From Todiramphus chloris collaris (taxonomy: Eukaryota; Chordata; Aves; Coraciiformes; Alcedinidae): a stretch of DNA of 64,000 bases. A model generated the notes under the pieces. That model ran no database searches. It was not told where the DNA came from and worked only from the letters and a program-made list of their open reading frames with translations. The stretch is from positions 1,328,840 through 1,392,839 of the forward strand of contig JANVCC010000072.1 in NCBI GenBank assembly GCA_025345505.1. The letters run 5' to 3'. The position numbers were made by a program, and so were the translations under genes. Of this stretch, positions 1-13,300 are shown in pieces (the stretch's first letter is position 1; the number at the start of each line of letters is the position of its first letter).

Positions 1-3000
1 TTCTGCTGGAATTATTCTAGTAGGAGTTCCAGTAAAAATCCTGGTACAGATCTGCCCCACCCTGACAGACAAAACCTTGGATTTAAATAAAGACTTGAAG
101 GTTGCTTTGTCATAAAAAAGGTGAGATTTCATCCTGGAGATACAAATTAGGTTGGAAATACCAAAACATGAATGATTTCTGGTGGCCAGACATACGAACC
201 AGAGGTCTGAATATCTATCGACTCATGTAGTACCTAAGATCACACCAAACCACAGAGGCCCACAGCACTTCGTTCCTTCCAGACACAGTCACCGTGTCTA
301 CAGAAATAATCTCTGAGCTGCTTTAGTCACAAGACTTTATCTGGTGACCATCAGTCTCAGAGGTGGAGGGCTCCATGCAAGGATCTTCCATTGCCCTTTA
401 GAGCATCTGGTTCCCTGCAGTGTCAGTCAGGATGAGACCCACACTTGTTTCTTATGTGGTGAGAAATCCTTAGTCTTCTAAATGTCATTTTCAAATCCCC
501 CTACATCATTCTGTCACTTGGTCCCCTGCAACATAAATCAGCGGTAGGTCATGCTATGCCTTTTGAAACTTCATCAGAGGGATGTGGTGGATACCTAACC
601 CTTGACCGTGATTTTCCAGCTGACTGCTAAATGTTGGAAGTCCTCAAATGACTTGCTGCTCTTAGTTGAACCTGTTTTCAGCTAAAGCACTGATGGACAC
701 TGTGTTTTCTTGCCCAACACTATGAAAGTCCAGGCAAGACTGTCTTGTTTCACTCCTCAGCTCTTCTGTTTGCTCTCATCCTCCTTTTTCCTCTGCTATT
801 AGTTATTATCCGTGCTCATGACAGCTTTATAGTTAAACACATCTTGAACCCCAGAGGGTAATGCCACCAGCTCCCATATTCACAAGCTAGGAAGGGTTAT
901 GTCATTGCCGTCTGCCTGGACCTTTCAGATATGGCCCACGATCTATGGGAGAGCTGCACCATCCTGGCTCAGCACCTGTAAGCCAGTCAGGATACCCAAG
1001 GGCTCCTCAGAAGCAGACTCAGACATAGGCTTAGGGCTTGTAGGCATCGGTGACTGCCACAGATCAGCGTGTTTATCCTGCTCCAGTCACTCTCATCCTT
1101 ACCCTCTTTGCTTTTTAGCTTTCCTGACATTTTTGTGACTCCAGACTGCACCACTGCATTCCCACTGGATGCACCATGTCCAAGGCTCATTGATGCTTTG
1201 AATCATGACTTGGCCTTCAACAATGGGCCTGCCTTGTCTACATTTCCACCCCGGCTTTGGTCCCAACCTTTTTTGATGCAAACCTTACTGTCTACTTCCG
1301 TTACTTCTGCTTTCCTCCCGTTTCAGCTGGTCCACGCTTGATAACACATATCATTTGCAACATGTTTGCATGTTCTTTCATGTCATCTTCTGAAGGCGTA
1401 GTGGTGCATCCTGAGAAACCATAATGCCACCAGCAGGTTGATTATAGTCATTCTCCTGTGAGCACTGGGTAACGACAGAAAATGACAGAAGCAGAAGCGG
1501 TAGAGAGAACAGCACGATGACAGAGAACTGCTCTGTCTCCCCTACACGTTAATATTTACAGGCATGTTTCTTGTGGAAGTATTTTATGGAAACGCTTCTT
1601 TGTCGAGATTACCTTCAGCCACCATTGCCACACACGAATCTGTGCAGCTTAAGAGCATCTTCAGAATATATTTGAGTTGCAGCTGATTTTATTCCTCCTG
1701 TCATGTGTTCTGGTGACACCCATCAACACCTCTTTTGGAGAAGGAAGGCCTGTTTTATACTACAGCATTAGCAAGTGGGACTCCACAGTGGGTATTGGCA
1801 AGAAATCAATTTTCAGGCAAATATTTTGAGCAATTGTAATGGTGGTGATGGGTAATTTCTGAAAAGAAGCTACAGGTCTTACTTACTGTGGGAACTTAAA
1901 ACTCTCTGGGTCATGGTAAAATGCTGGTATGCAGTGCGGCAGAAAACTAGCAGAGTTTGTTTAAAAATCTCAGCGATATGAAAACTACTGACACTGTTTG
2001 AATAGCCACAGGCCTGTCTGAGGGACTGAGAGGCTTAACAGCAGCAAATGAAAACACTGCAAAAGGAAATTAATGTGTTTTGAACATATGCAGGAATGCA
2101 CATCAAAGGCAGACTGAGGCTGGGTCATTGCAAATCAAACAGGCTCTGGAGCTTGCTGGTATCAATAATATTTAAATGCCATGGGTATCTTTCACTCCAA
2201 ACACTCTGGGAAAGTGGCTATCGTCACAGCGCTGCTGTGATAATGCCTCCCTGGGCTCCTGGGAAAACAGCTCTTTCCCCATCACATCCTTCACATGGAA
2301 CCCACCAAGTCACTTGGCATCCCAACGACTCTGGTCAGGTTCCCTCCCTCCCAGCATCAATGCTTTTTAAGGCAGGGCTCCTTACTGCTCCAGGGTGCTC
2401 TGCTGGGGCAGCCACCCCACCTTGGGCCACTGCACTACCTCTTCTGCTCATTGCTGCTGATGTCAGGGGCTTTCTTCGTCCATACAGAGTTGTCTGTGCT
2501 GTCAAAGCTGGGTACATCACCCATGCGAGTGCCACAAAAAGAGGCACCTGGTGTCTCCAGCCCTGCAGGTAAGTGGGTGGCAGGGGCTGCTGAGCTGGCA
2601 GCACTGGCACAGGAAGGATAGCAGCCCAACAAAGTTTCTCCAGGGGATGTCCACAGCCCCACGCAAGTGATGAAATTCCACAAGCTGGCTTAAAAGGCAT
2701 TTCTCAGCAGGTCTGACTTTTGCAGATGAGGCACGTGCTTGGCAGAGAAGACATCTGCTTTTGTAACTGCAGCTTACATCTTTCAGGACCTAGGCCTCCA
2801 AACAATGAGACAAGCACATGGGCTGTCATCTGTAAAGCAACAAGTGGCCAACGCAGGAAAAAACACAGGAAGGGGACATTGTGATGTGCTCTAACATGGG
2901 GACATTCAGAGTCCAGCCGTCCCCACGGTCACCTTCTCCTGCACCATCATAGAACTCTGGAAAGGCAAGAGACATCAGCAGGTGACAAACCTGGCAGCCC

Positions 3001-5149
3001 AACATCCAGGATGCCCCTCAAATACAAGGTACTTATAACTAAATGCCTTGTAGTACAAAACAGTTTACTAATGCCTGAACCCACACACACAATGGTTTAC
3101 TGGCCAGAACCACGAGCAAACACAGTCACCACCTAGGGCTTCCCATGTGCCCCCTTCTCATTTCCTTCTTATCTTAACTAATTAGGCATCATTCAGCTTT
3201 CATTTGGCCTCATCTCCCCTGATGTAAATGTGTAGGAAGATGCCCTATCCCTTCTTGATTCACCCTGTCTGCTAGCCCAACCTGACATCCTGACTTACAC
3301 AGAAATCACGAACCCCTCGTAGCTGTGCCTCACTTGAAAGAAGTGTGCTGTACATCATGGAAAAAAACCAAAACATGGAGCCCAGCAAAACACTTACTGA
3401 CTGGGACCTGAGACAATAAACGTAAGGCTCTAAAAATTAGACTTGGCAAAAGGCATTGCAGATAAAAATCAATAAGGAAAGGACAAGAATATATGAGCAC
3501 AAAATATTTCCTGGGGAAATGGAAAAAGTTTCTTCAGAGTGGATTTTTAACATCAACAGAGTTATCCAAAGGGCAAGAAAAAAAAATCTTTCAGATGTTG
3601 GCCAAAAATGAAAGAAAAAGAGGCGCCTTCTCAGTCAGGTCTGGCAGCAGCAGCCACCAGCAAAAGGAGCTCAGAAGGGGTGCTAGCTGGAAATCCCCTG
3701 ACTCCTGAAGCCTCTGGTGTTTGCTGCCTTCTGGGCCACCAGCCCCAGAAGGATATATGTGCATCCTGAAGCTCACCAACCTCCTCCCAGGTAGGGAAGA
3801 TAGCAATGGTTCAGAGGAGCAGGAGCTGCGCAGCCTTCAGGCACAGCCATTCATGCAGGTCTTCTACTGGAGCTCAGGGTATGCTTCTGCTCTCATTTTT
3901 TTTTTTGGCATGTTTTGTTTGGTGCTGCCTTCTTGTTCCTTCTATGCTCTGAAGCTCTCCCACAATCACCTTTTCTGGTAAGCCTCTACTGTCCAGACTG
4001 AATGTGTGAAAACCACACAGTACCTGCTATGCCAGTCCCTACCTCTTGTTAGTCTGCTCAGCTGGTTGGGACAAGCTGATTCTGAAAGTTTTCTTCAGTT
4101 GTAACTCAGGTAAATCAAGTCAGTAACTCTTTCCTGGATCCACTCTAGGACTAGCACCTCCACTGCCTTCCCACAATGGCCTTCCAGTGCTGAGTGAAGA
4201 CAGACAAGTCACTTTGCTGGGAAGGGATGAGCAGCATGGATGAGCTCACTGCTCTGCACAGGGGAATGCAATAAACCCTCCAGAAGGCTCACCTGAGGAA
4301 ACGTCTTGTGGGCTCAGCTGTTGTGTAACTTTGGCTTTGCCAAGCAAAAGAAATAATTCACATGTAAGAATGTAGTTCTGCACAGAGAGCTCTCCTAGTT
4401 TCAGGCTTCCAGCTTCTATCCTTCCTGCTCGGTTCTGAGAACCGGGAATGATGTGCCAGACCTACACTTCCCTAGAGGACTTGCAAGTTAAATGTTAGTC
4501 CTGAGGAGCAGTGCACTGGAAGAGGAGGATGTGGAAACACATTTCTTGACCATATTCAGCATTAATGTATGCCTTACAGAATGGTTCAGGAATTAAATGA
4601 GTCCACTTATGATACTGATATCATAACCGGATGAACCGGATGCAGGCATGCGTGCAGCGCATGGCAATAACAGTTGTCATCTTCTCAGCTGCAAATGCAT
4701 AATACTTATTCCCCTTGAGCTCATCTGTGACATTAATAACCTTTTGCAACTGTACTTGTTGCTCATCTCTGGCCCCCAAGTTGTAGGCAGAACAGGCCTT
4801 AGTAGTTCATCTCCCTGAGCTGTACAACCTTTCGCTATCAGTGGAGGAACGTCCTGTCCAGCAATGAGTTTACAGATCTGCTACTGGTTTGCCTTTAATC
4901 TTGTTTTGCTTTTGGAGTATGCAGTTGAAAAACTAAATTATTTTTCCTGGTTTAGGATCCTTGAAACAATGATGTTGTCCATCTTTCTGAGTATTTCCAT
5001 GGTATTTTATTATGCTAACAGATACTCATGTATATCTGCGAGAGCCTAGCCATTGTGTGCCTCAGACCTGGTGTGGTGATAAGGTCTGGAAAGACCTGTC
5101 TGGAGGAGAGAAGTGTTGATTGCTGCCAGTGTCTCTGTGCCTTCCCTTT
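1..5149. other. Intergenic, no gene recognised
   Basis: Open frames here are short, overlap on several strands and show no domain or splice-site support. No recent CR1 tail was recognised. The nearest gene is CDH17, which ends about 4.4 kb to the right. Confidence 0.7.
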
Positions 5150-5720
5150 GGCTCCTTGCAGACATGCTTTAACAGAAGGAAGAGAGAAATTCTGCATAGG
5201 TGGGACTCTGTCTTTTCTTTAGGGAAGTGCTCCTGCTGACTGCGCCATGGGGGAGGTGGATGGCAGGCACCACGCTACTTCCAGCTCATGGGGCTTGTGC
5301 AAATCAACACCACTTCCTGGGGAAGTCGGGAATGACACCTCAAGGGTATAACGGGACAGAAAAATATTGATCATTGTGCACTCACCACTGAAGAACTGAA
5401 GACTTGGTCTGATCCAGTGAGATGCCACTGGATCCATGGGAGGTAATAACCTTTTCTCTTTATCTTACTCTCTCTTACTCTTAGTCACTCTCTCACTCCC
5501 CCTCTCTTCTCCTCTTTTCTAATAATTCTTTCTTCCTTTTCCTTGAAATTTAGTTGTGCTGTAAAATAATCACCTACAAAAATAACAGCTTTATCTGTAC
5601 TGTTTGTTCCATTAGAGAGAACTAATAAATCGTTCTATTATTGTTCCTCGGAGTCACTGGCGTGACTCTGCCACCCCAGCCACCCCGCCGTGCAGGTGCA
5701 GCCTCTTTCGGGGGGTCGCA
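5150..5720 (+). mobile_element. Possible solo LTR of an endogenous retrovirus
   Basis: The order resembles an LTR: a TATA-like ggtataacggg (about 5345), a long pyrimidine-rich stretch (5450-5535), AATAAA (5624-5629), and downstream a short GC-rich U5-like block to about 5720. I found no gag, pol or env coding sequence, no primer-binding site and no confirmed TG/CA ends. The call rests on composition and order only. Confidence 0.3.
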
Positions 5721-8435
5721 AAGATCCACCTCCCTCTTTGTCCACTGAGAGGGAAGAGACAACATCACTGTAACCTTGGGCACAGGCTGTGGTGTCTCCC
5801 TTTTCTGAGCTCGTGTTCACAGAGGATGTTCCCCTGCTGTGGCAAAGACCTGTAGCTCTAGGTCTTTGTTCTGTAATTTAAGATGCAAATTTCTGGGTTC
5901 AGGATCCAAAGTCGGCCAACGGGGAAAGAGGACTTCTCTGAGGGGGTGAATGCCATTGGAATGACATATAGAGACTGGACACAGGATCTCTGGTATCTAG
6001 AATGAGTGGCAGTTCTATGGATTGTGTAGTTCCTCGCTCTAGTTTGGAGCAGCAATTAGCTGATTTTAGCTCCCCATTCTGGCAAATCTCCAGGAAATAA
6101 CACTAGGAATAAGTGTGTTTGTTATTTTTCAAGTAATGTCTTCTCAAACTCCTGGCGAGGTGCATTTAGGATTAGCAGCTACACCAAGGGATTGGAAGAA
6201 CATCCATCCTCTTTCAGCCAAAACTAGTTCCCCTTTACCAATCAGCTTCCAAACCCCATCTAAGTTCCCTCCGTGCTCCTCCACACGGTGCTTGCCTACC
6301 CCAGGAGCAGAGCTCACTCCAGAGCCATTTTACAGCTGAAGACAGATTTCTCCCTCCGTTCCACAGGTCTGGAGGGCATCTGTGGTTCCACAAGCACTTG
6401 TGGCTCCAGCCAGGCAGGCAGCACTGCAGTCCCAGACAGGCTGCTGGCAAACCACCCTTCCCACCCATCGCCGTGCCACTGGGGCCTGCCTTGGCTTTGT
6501 CCCTATTGATGGCACAGCAGTGGATGGATACTGCCCTGGGCGTTTAATTGTGTGAGCAGAGCTGGTGAACTGTACTTCAAAATGTGGATTAAGGACACTT
6601 TTTTTTTTCCCCCCAAGAGCTGCTGTTCTGTAGCATTCGTTCCATAAACCCAGATAAACATCTTGTTCGTACTTTTCCAGTTTACATTTACAAAAGGGTT
6701 GAAAAATAAGCATAATGACAGTGTAATTAATGCATGCCATTAATCCTGGAGATAATCAACCCCCTGATAAGTCTCTAATCTTGTAAAAAAGAATTAGAAA
6801 GAAATGAAAGGTCTTTTTCTATCTGTGAACCTTGTAATGAGATGCTGCATGCTTGAAGGAAGAGCCATGGAAAGGAACAGCACCAGAGGACATATTCTTA
6901 GCAGATTTCATACTGGACTTGTTGTAGGATATTGTTCTTGGCAGAAAGGTTGTAATTGGAGTCCAAAGCCACCAACACTCTTTTCAAAATTTGTCCTCCT
7001 GCTATCAGTGTATAAAGTTGGTTTAATAATCTGTGGATATAGAGCAGGAGAGGTTTAGCTTCTCTACCGCTTTCTTTTAAGTATCATGCATTTAAAGCAT
7101 TAAGTCAGTTTTAATGCTTACAGACCTTACCAGTCTCTTTGCAGTGAATCATCTATGTGTGCAAAGCATGCTGGCATGCCATACTTGTAATTCAAGCATA
7201 AAAAAGAATATAACCAAATATTTCAATGTTCATTGGGTTTTCTTTTAAATAGTGTAGTCAAGCTCAGACAACTATTTTTTTGGAGGTTTGCGCTGCATTC
7301 TGTTTTCAGTGCTGTTTATATCTTTATACTAGTAAAGTGCAGTTTATGTGTTATTAGTTATTACCAAGTGTCAACGAAACTGCTTTGGAGGACTCAGTGA
7401 CTAACAGACATTGACAGGCACACGAGGAACTCAAAAAGAAGTGCTTGTCCTTTAAAACTTGAATTCAGAGCGAAATGTAATGTACAAGGGCAAAACATCC
7501 TAGTGTCTGCTGCTCCTGGGGGACCTGGGAACTGGCTGAGGCTGGTGGGAAGAATGGTGGGAAGGACAAACAGTAAGTATTGCTTCTCTTCCTCTCCAGT
7601 GACTCATAGAAAACTGAATTTGTCTTCTGGAAAGGAGGCTGGGGGCAGCAGTCTGCTGCAAGGGGAGAGTTAAGGATGGGTGAGGGCTTTTGGCTGGCTC
7701 CCAAAATAGACTGAGCCAGTGGAGGAGCCAGAGCAGGACCGGGTTAAAAAAACCCCAGAGGTCCAGGGGTGAAGTCCTGACAGGCAGGCAGGAAGAAGGG
7801 TGAAGAAAGTGAGAATATTTGTGGCAGCGTTGGAAATGTTTTTCTTTCTTTTTGAGGCTAGGACTAATGCACAGTGCGAGAAGTCCGAAGAAGCAGGCGG
7901 TGCCCCAGCTGCAGGTTAGCTGTCAGCTGCGTTGCTTGGGGAATGCCCGTGAGAGCTTGAACACGACACATCCCAAGAGTGCAGGGGACTTTGGGCAGGT
8001 GGAGCAGGGAAGGGGGTGCAGGTAAGGTGCAGTGGTCAGGGTGCTGCAGGTTCTGGCTGTGCTCCATGGTGGGCTGTCAGGAGGTCATTGCAGCAGCAAG
8101 GGAAAACACGCTCCCCCCCTAGAAATGCTCACCCAGGACCTCTACTGCAGAGGGAGCAACCCTGAGGCTGTTTCTTTCAGAACTCTCCTACCCCACATGA
8201 ACCACGTTTGGTAGAGTAATACCTGCAGAAGGATTGACCCCCAATACACCTTGGCTGAAAGTCTTCAAGACTGAAGAGGTGGGTCAAGACCCCAGGAAGC
8301 ATGGACTTTTTTGTTTGCTTTAGAAGCTCTGCTATCCACTGGTCTAAGGGTTTCTGGACAGAGAAGGCAATGAATTACTCCATGAGATGCAATAAATTAT
8401 GGCAATGTCTCTGTAGGCTGAGGAAAGGGATAAAG
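5721..8435. other. Intergenic, no gene recognised
   Basis: No coding support. The stretch at about 6700-6785 is AT-rich with TAATTAAT, ATTAATCC and CTGATAAG sites, and could be a regulatory element. Confidence 0.65.
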
Positions 8436-8563
8436 TCCTGTTCTCAAACCCACCAGGACGTGTTCCTGTGTGGCCTAATCTAGGTGATCTGTTCTGGCAG
8501 CGGGGTTGGACTAGATGATCTTTCGAGGTCCCTTCCGACCCTGAACATTCCGTGATTCTGTGA
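8436..8563 (+). mobile_element. CR1 3' end fragment
   Basis: Contains gtgttcctgtgtggcctaat, ggggttggactagatgatc and aggtcccttccgaccc, ending GTGATTCTGTGA. It is a short, moderately diverged CR1 tail downstream of CDH17. Confidence 0.9.
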
Positions 8564-9526
8564 AACCAGTCATGAATGTATGCAAATAAGACAAGAAATC
8601 TTTTGACCCTTCTCAGGGAAAGAAATTGTCAGAAACATTTGGGTAATATTAGCAAACAGAAAGACAGGTCAGGGAGGCAAACCAAAATGAAACTTCTGCA
8701 CGTTTTGCCCATCTTCAGATAAAGTTGTATTGCTATACACAAGCACAACGACTCCTGAACTTTGGTTCCTTTATTTATAAAACAATATACTAATCTTGAT
8801 CCCTGGACACATTGACGTAACTGAATGTCATACTTTCCAAATATAATGGATTGCATTCCCATCATAAAATAAATACATTCCAGCAGTGAGCCCCACAGCA
8901 AATAACAGAGCTCCAACAGCTGAGGAAGCTGGGGTAAGAGGTAGAACAATTGGGTTGTGTCACTGAAGCCCAAAAGCAAAGTTTGTGCTGGCAGCATTCT
9001 AGGAAAACCTATTATAATGCAATGATACCAAAAAAAGTGCTCTTTTCTTTCTAGTTCTGTGCTGCATGCAAAAGCTATTAAAAAAATCCTGCGTAAACAA
9101 ACATGCTCTTTTCCATATGACCTTTTCTTCAGTGTTTTCAAAAGTATATTGTCTTTTCAGTTTAACACAATATTCGTCGGCTTTTATTTATATCTTAAAA
9201 GAAAAGCCTCCCTCAAGCCATCAACAAAAATGCCCTTCTATAGGCATACAGTCAGGAGAAAGGCTTTCCTTCCCTCAGTGTCATCCTGTGCTCAAATACA
9301 TTTTACTGAAACCAAAATACAAGTGCCTCCAGCAATCATTGCATCTTGAATCAGTCAGACATCTATCACTCTGGCTCCTGAGAGCCATTTTTAACCTATA
9401 TTGTGCAACAGTGAGGGTTAAATACAGTAGATAACCAAGCAGCTATGGTTTGCTCTCATGCACTCTCTCTATTTTAGTTCTTTTTAAAAATAAATTAAAC
9501 AGACACTAAAACCTTTAAAGAACATT
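8564..9526. other. Intergenic between a CR1 tail and the CDH17 3' end
   Basis: A 170-codon open frame on the minus strand (8629-9141) has no recognisable domain and sits downstream of the CDH17 poly(A) signal. Nothing else was seen. Confidence 0.6.
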
Positions 9527-9532
9527 TTTATT
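9527..9532 (-). terminator. CDH17: CDH17 poly(A) signal AATAAA
   Basis: TTTATT on the plus strand, which is AATAAA on the minus strand. A GU-rich stretch (TAGTGTCTGTTT in transcript sense) follows 15-25 nt downstream, giving a likely cleavage site near 9510. Confidence 0.65.
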
Positions 9533-10279
9533 CTTAACTAATATGTAGAAAGCAAGAACAATATCTGCAGCAGTATGATAAAACAGCACATTATCCAATT
9601 CCACCTGACTTGGCATGTATTTTTTTTTTAACTTAGAAACAATAATGAAAAGCCATGGTGCCTCACAAACTGGTTAAACTCTCTGGATATCAGAAATGAA
9701 AACCTGAAATATCACATTGTTAATGAATATTGCTAGCACAAATCCACCAGCGTAATGTAAGCAGGCATGACCCGGGGCAGATTACAGATTGCAGTAAATT
9801 GGGGAGCTCCTGGGCTGGGAGTCAGATTCCTGCAACTTCATGGGACATCTTCAAATGTAGCATGAGACTTTGTTCCTCATTCTGCTTATTCAGTAACTTA
9901 TTGAGATGGAAAGAGCCAAAGATGTGCAGACAGATAAAAGGTAGCCCTCTGGAAAGTCCATTTTTACTTAGCTGCCAAACAAAGAAGCCTGCTCCCATGT
10001 GTTGATCCTTGCAGGAGCCCAGCATTCGGTGTTGTCATGAGTTAACACTTCAGTCAAAGCTGATATCCCTATTAATGGCTGCTAATGAAGTGTGCATATG
10101 CTTTTTGTTTGTTGGTTTCATGAGTGAATAGTATTACCTGCAAAAGTGAGGGCAAAACCCTGGGAGCCTGCTTTTGCGCGTTTGATCCTCAGTTTGTGAT
10201 AGTACACTTCTGGGCTTTGAGAGCTAAAAATCTCACTCCTTCCCAACCCAAAGAGTACTTTTGTTTCTTGCCGAAACAA
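9527..10279 (-). other. CDH17: CDH17 3' UTR
   Basis: About 750 nt between the stop codon and the first convincing poly(A) signal on the minus strand. The sequence is AT-rich and non-coding. The 5' boundary is fixed by the stop codon; the 3' boundary is inferred from the signal. Confidence 0.65.
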
Positions 10280-10392
10280 TCATGAAGCCAGTCTACTGAG
10301 TTCAGGCTTATCCTTTGCATCTTTCTGATGGACCTTCTTTTCATTTTTCTGCTTGTATTTCATGTGAAGAAACACACCCCCTACAATTAAAC
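10280..10392 (-). CDS. CDH17: CDH17 exon 18: end of transmembrane helix, cytoplasmic tail and stop
   Basis: 113 coding nt, phase 1 in; acceptor tctatttttcag. It encodes residues 799-835: [12 protein letters not shown] completes the membrane helix, and the lysine-rich tail ends SRLAS before TGA (10282-10280). The tail is about 27 residues, with no recognisable beta-catenin or p120 binding segment, as expected for a 7D cadherin. Confidence 0.93.
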
Positions 10393-13300
10393 CTGAAAAA
10401 TAGAGAGCATTCATCAGCAAAGGGAAGAGAAAACTTTGTGGAAAGGTATTTCAGCAAAGGATCGAACACCCACACTGTAATGTCCATACTGCTTTACCTC
10501 TGGAACAAAAGGAAGTGGCTTTGTGGCATGACTATGCAACGTTGGAGCCAAGGCACTGGTAGGCATATTCAGATGCATATTCAGATGCCTCAGAGCTCAG
10601 ATTTCCCCCAAAGGACAACTTCTTCTCTAGGATCTGACCAGATGGCAAAGCATCTTTCTTAGTCCCCTTCCCTTTGAGCAGGGATTCATTGTGTTTGTCC
10701 TGCATTGTAGTCCCTGGAGTTTTTTTTCCCAAGGGAATGGCATTTCTGTCACAGCAAAACAGACTACTGACAGCAAAGGTTTCTTTGGGAACTCCTCGGT
10801 ATCTGTTAGGAATAGCTGATGGACCTCAGAGGTTTGTGCACCTATGGCTGAGAATGACAGATTTTCTTCTGGCCTGGGTTAGAAGCGCTTATCCACTTTA
10901 TCATCACTCATCATACCCAACCTACGGTGTCTAGATGTCTTTTCATCCATATATATATATATATACACACTTCAAATATGCATATTATATGCATATGTTT
11001 AATCTTTGAAAATCATTACAAGCTTGTTACAATGTATGTAAATTTATGTTCTCTTCATCAGTGTTAAATAATCTATCACTTGCAACATCTCTTTGGTCCT
11101 TTATTAAAGTATGCAGGAGTGCTCAGCTACTCTCCTTACCTCATTTGTTGCTCTGAATATCTACTCTGTAGTTGTTCTTATTTTACATTCATATTTGTGG
11201 TATCTGAGTAGTTAATCAAGGAACATGCCTAGTATCTGCCACATGATATTTATTCTCCCACCCTTTCTTAGTGGGAGGAGTACCTTCCACAAGAGAGAAG
11301 GTTTGTCTTAATGAAAGCATTTTTTTATTGAGAGGGTGGTCAAACACTGGAACAGGATTCCTAGAGAGGTGATCGATGCCCCAAGCCTACCAGCATCTAA
11401 CAGGCATTTGGACAATGCCTTTAATAACAGGCTTTAACTTTTAGTCATCCCTGAAGTGGTCAGGCAGTTTGACTAGATGATCATTGTCAGTGCCTTCCAA
11501 CTGAAATATTCTATTCTATTCTAAAAAACAAAATATTTTGTCTTGTTTTGGGAAAAGTGTTAAATTGCTTGTTGAAATTGCATCAGCTCATACCTGTAAG
11601 AATATAAGAATATAATACCATTCACTACCACTTAACAATGTTACTATACTTTGTTCATCTAAATGCTAGTTTCCCACATCTCAAAGCAATTCTTCATATG
11701 AAAAATGGAAACCTACATATCTGAAATAGGTGAATAAAATCATAATTTTAAGCTATGGATACAGACATTGCAAGAATGACATCCCTGGATGTTTCACTGA
11801 TTTTGCTATATTTTGGAAGCTCCAATTCCTTTGCTGGCATGCAAAAGGCAGCAGATAGCAATGAAGTGACAATGTACTACAATTTCAGCATCTTCTCCTG
11901 TCATAACTGCCTGCTGTGCCATAGTACGTTGCTGCAGAAGCAGAGGCCAAAGGTATTGCTATGACCAAAATATAGGAGTTTGCAGCAATTGTGACATACA
12001 ATCATGAGATCCTCCCTCTTTCGCTCATTCTGCAACATTTATCACATCTCTTCACCCAAGTGAATCGATGTCAGAAACGCAGCAGCACCATCATATCTCA
12101 GAGACCTGGCTTCATATCAACCAAGAAAAAGTGACCTACCGATGATAAGCAGGACTCCAAGAAGAATCCCAATTGCCCGGCCGGCGGTTGGCCAGGAGTG
12201 CTCACGTTTTACATCAATAAAACACGACTTTTCGCTTGAACACTTGCAGATGTTTACTGCCAAAAGAAATGCCATGTGGTTAATGAGAAGTTTAGCCATC
12301 CAAATTGATTATTCATAGATGCAACTGTTGGCTTGAAATAAATAGTTCTGTGCATAGTATACCTTCGAGATTCACTCTTCCTTCCAAAGGTGGTTTTCCA
12401 TTGTCATTAATTATTACTAGAACGTTATACACCTTCTCTTCAAAGTTAGCATGTTTCGGAGAGAGGTAAGCATGAGTAGCTGTAAGTAGGAAATGGACAT
12501 TCATGTCAGCACAAGAAAGAAATTTAGCTCAACACTCATACCAGCTGTAGGATAGTAGGGCAGACCATCTTTCGAGCGTACTTACACTGGCACATCTAAG
12601 ACTCTCTAGAACTTGGAAAAGTTCTATAACGGCTGTTGGGATCAGACCAAAGGTCTATCAATGTCAGCATCTTGTCTCAAGAGTAAGTGGAGATTACAAC
12701 AAAAAAAAGCAAGCATGTATTTTGTTTTCTCCTAATGCTCTCCCAGCCTTCAACCATTTTCAGCTCAGAGACTTTTTGAGCAAGATGTAATTTCTTACTT
12801 TGAACCTATAGAAACTTTCAACGTATGCAACACTACGTAACTACAAGTTCTGCAATCAACTACATCCTCCTTCTGTCTGCACTGGAAATAACTCCCATAA
12901 TCTCCATTTGAGGTTCCCAGGTTTGTGTACTGGAAAAGAGAGCAAAAAATGAACCTTTCATCAACCTGACCATAACATTCATGATTTTATAGACCTCTAC
13001 TGTATTTTTTTTTCCAGACTTTTTTTCCAAGCTAAAAAATCATAGCTTATTTTGCTTCTTCCATACACTCTATTATATAGGCCACTCCATAATGGTGATT
13101 ATCCTTGTCTCCCCATCTCAACCCATTTCCAGTTCTACTGCATCTTTTTTTTGAGATGGAGAATTCAAGAGTTGAACAAATAATGGATTTATACAAGGCG
13201 GCTAATTATGTTATCTGATTTCTTCTCTGGTCCCTTCTTAGGATTTCCCAATGTTTGCTATGCTTTTCTGAACACTGATAATTTGATCTTACATTTTCAT

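Noticed and set aside
2096-2572. 158-codon open frame with overlapping frames on both strands
   Set aside because: Several overlapping frames of similar length on both strands and no recognisable protein feature.
8629-9141. 170-codon open frame on the minus strand
   Set aside because: No domain, no splice support, and located downstream of the CDH17 poly(A) signal. Consistent with chance in AT-rich DNA.
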